A stretch of 64,000 bases of DNA from Dirofilaria immitis. Taxonomy: Eukaryota; Nematoda; Chromadorea; Rhabditida; Onchocercidae. The stretch spans positions 3,152,501 through 3,216,500 of the forward strand of contig JAKNDB010000079.1 of assembly GCA_024305405.1 (NCBI GenBank), in the 5' to 3' direction. The first letter of the stretch is position 1. Each line of letters starts with the position of its first letter. The position numbers were made by a program, and so were the translations under genes. A model generated the notes under the pieces. It was not told where the DNA came from, searched no databases, and was given only the letters and a program-made list of their open reading frames with translations. Positions 63,868 to 64,000 of this stretch are shown here, one piece after another.

Positions 63868-64000
63868 TGAAACATGAAAATGATTTTATTACGTTGCATA
63901 TAGTTCTTTTTATTCTATTTAAAGTTTCTAAAAATTTTATATTTTGATTTTTTAAAATATATTTTTATTAGTTAGTATTTTTGCTTTATTTTACCGAAGA
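63753..64000. other. TSPO 3' flank with (CT)n tract
   Basis: After the stop codon there is a CT dinucleotide run from about 63811 to 63865, probably in the 3' UTR. I see no AATAAA before the window ends. Confidence 0.6.

Overview
The window is AT-rich (about 80% A+T by eye) nuclear DNA from a nematode. Protein-coding genes are split by many AT-rich introns. The paramyosin gene reads like those of filarial (spirurid) nematodes. A degenerate fragment of a bacterial signal peptidase I gene, lepB, closely resembles alphaproteobacterial (Wolbachia-type) LepB and sits in the intergenic DNA. Together these point to an onchocercid filaria that has, or once had, Wolbachia. I cannot name the species.

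Layout, left to right: (1) 1605-23806, minus: a tandem-C2-domain protein of the synaptotagmin-like class. It has seven exons, a long low-complexity N-terminus with three R-x-L-P-x-x-P motifs and a poly-Q tract, and very long introns. (2) 23807-30408: a divergent intergenic region rich in simple repeats. (3) 30409-43701, plus: paramyosin (unc-15 orthologue), 17 exons, 878 residues. A satellite of 90/95-bp units with higher-order structure lies in intron 1. (4) 43702-46863: a convergent intergenic region with the paramyosin poly(A) signal. (5) 46864-50249, minus: a four-exon secreted, GPI-anchor-type Ly6/uPAR-like protein. A decayed tandem duplicate of part of its exon 2 lies in the adjacent intron. 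(6) 50250-61353: a long intergenic region holding the lepB fragment, two tRNA-Asp(GUC) genes in inverted orientation about 1.1 kb apart, and several minisatellites. (7) 61354-63752, plus: a TSPO/peripheral benzodiazepine receptor family protein, six exons.

The genes do not form a pathway; they are ordinary single eukaryotic loci (synaptic or trafficking, muscle thick filament, cell-surface, mitochondrial outer membrane). A window-wide oddity is that at least eleven conserved positions are exactly one base short in a homopolymer run: seven in paramyosin, three in the C2 gene and one in TSPO. One tRNA copy also lacks one G of a G4 run. Each protein is otherwise fully conserved and in frame on both sides. 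The simplest reading is systematic homopolymer under-calling in the assembly; real slippage-rescued deletions are the exotic alternative.

The most notable biological observations are the lepB insertion, the pseudo-exon array in the Ly6-like gene, the paramyosin-intron satellite, and the RIM-BP-type motifs in the C2 protein.
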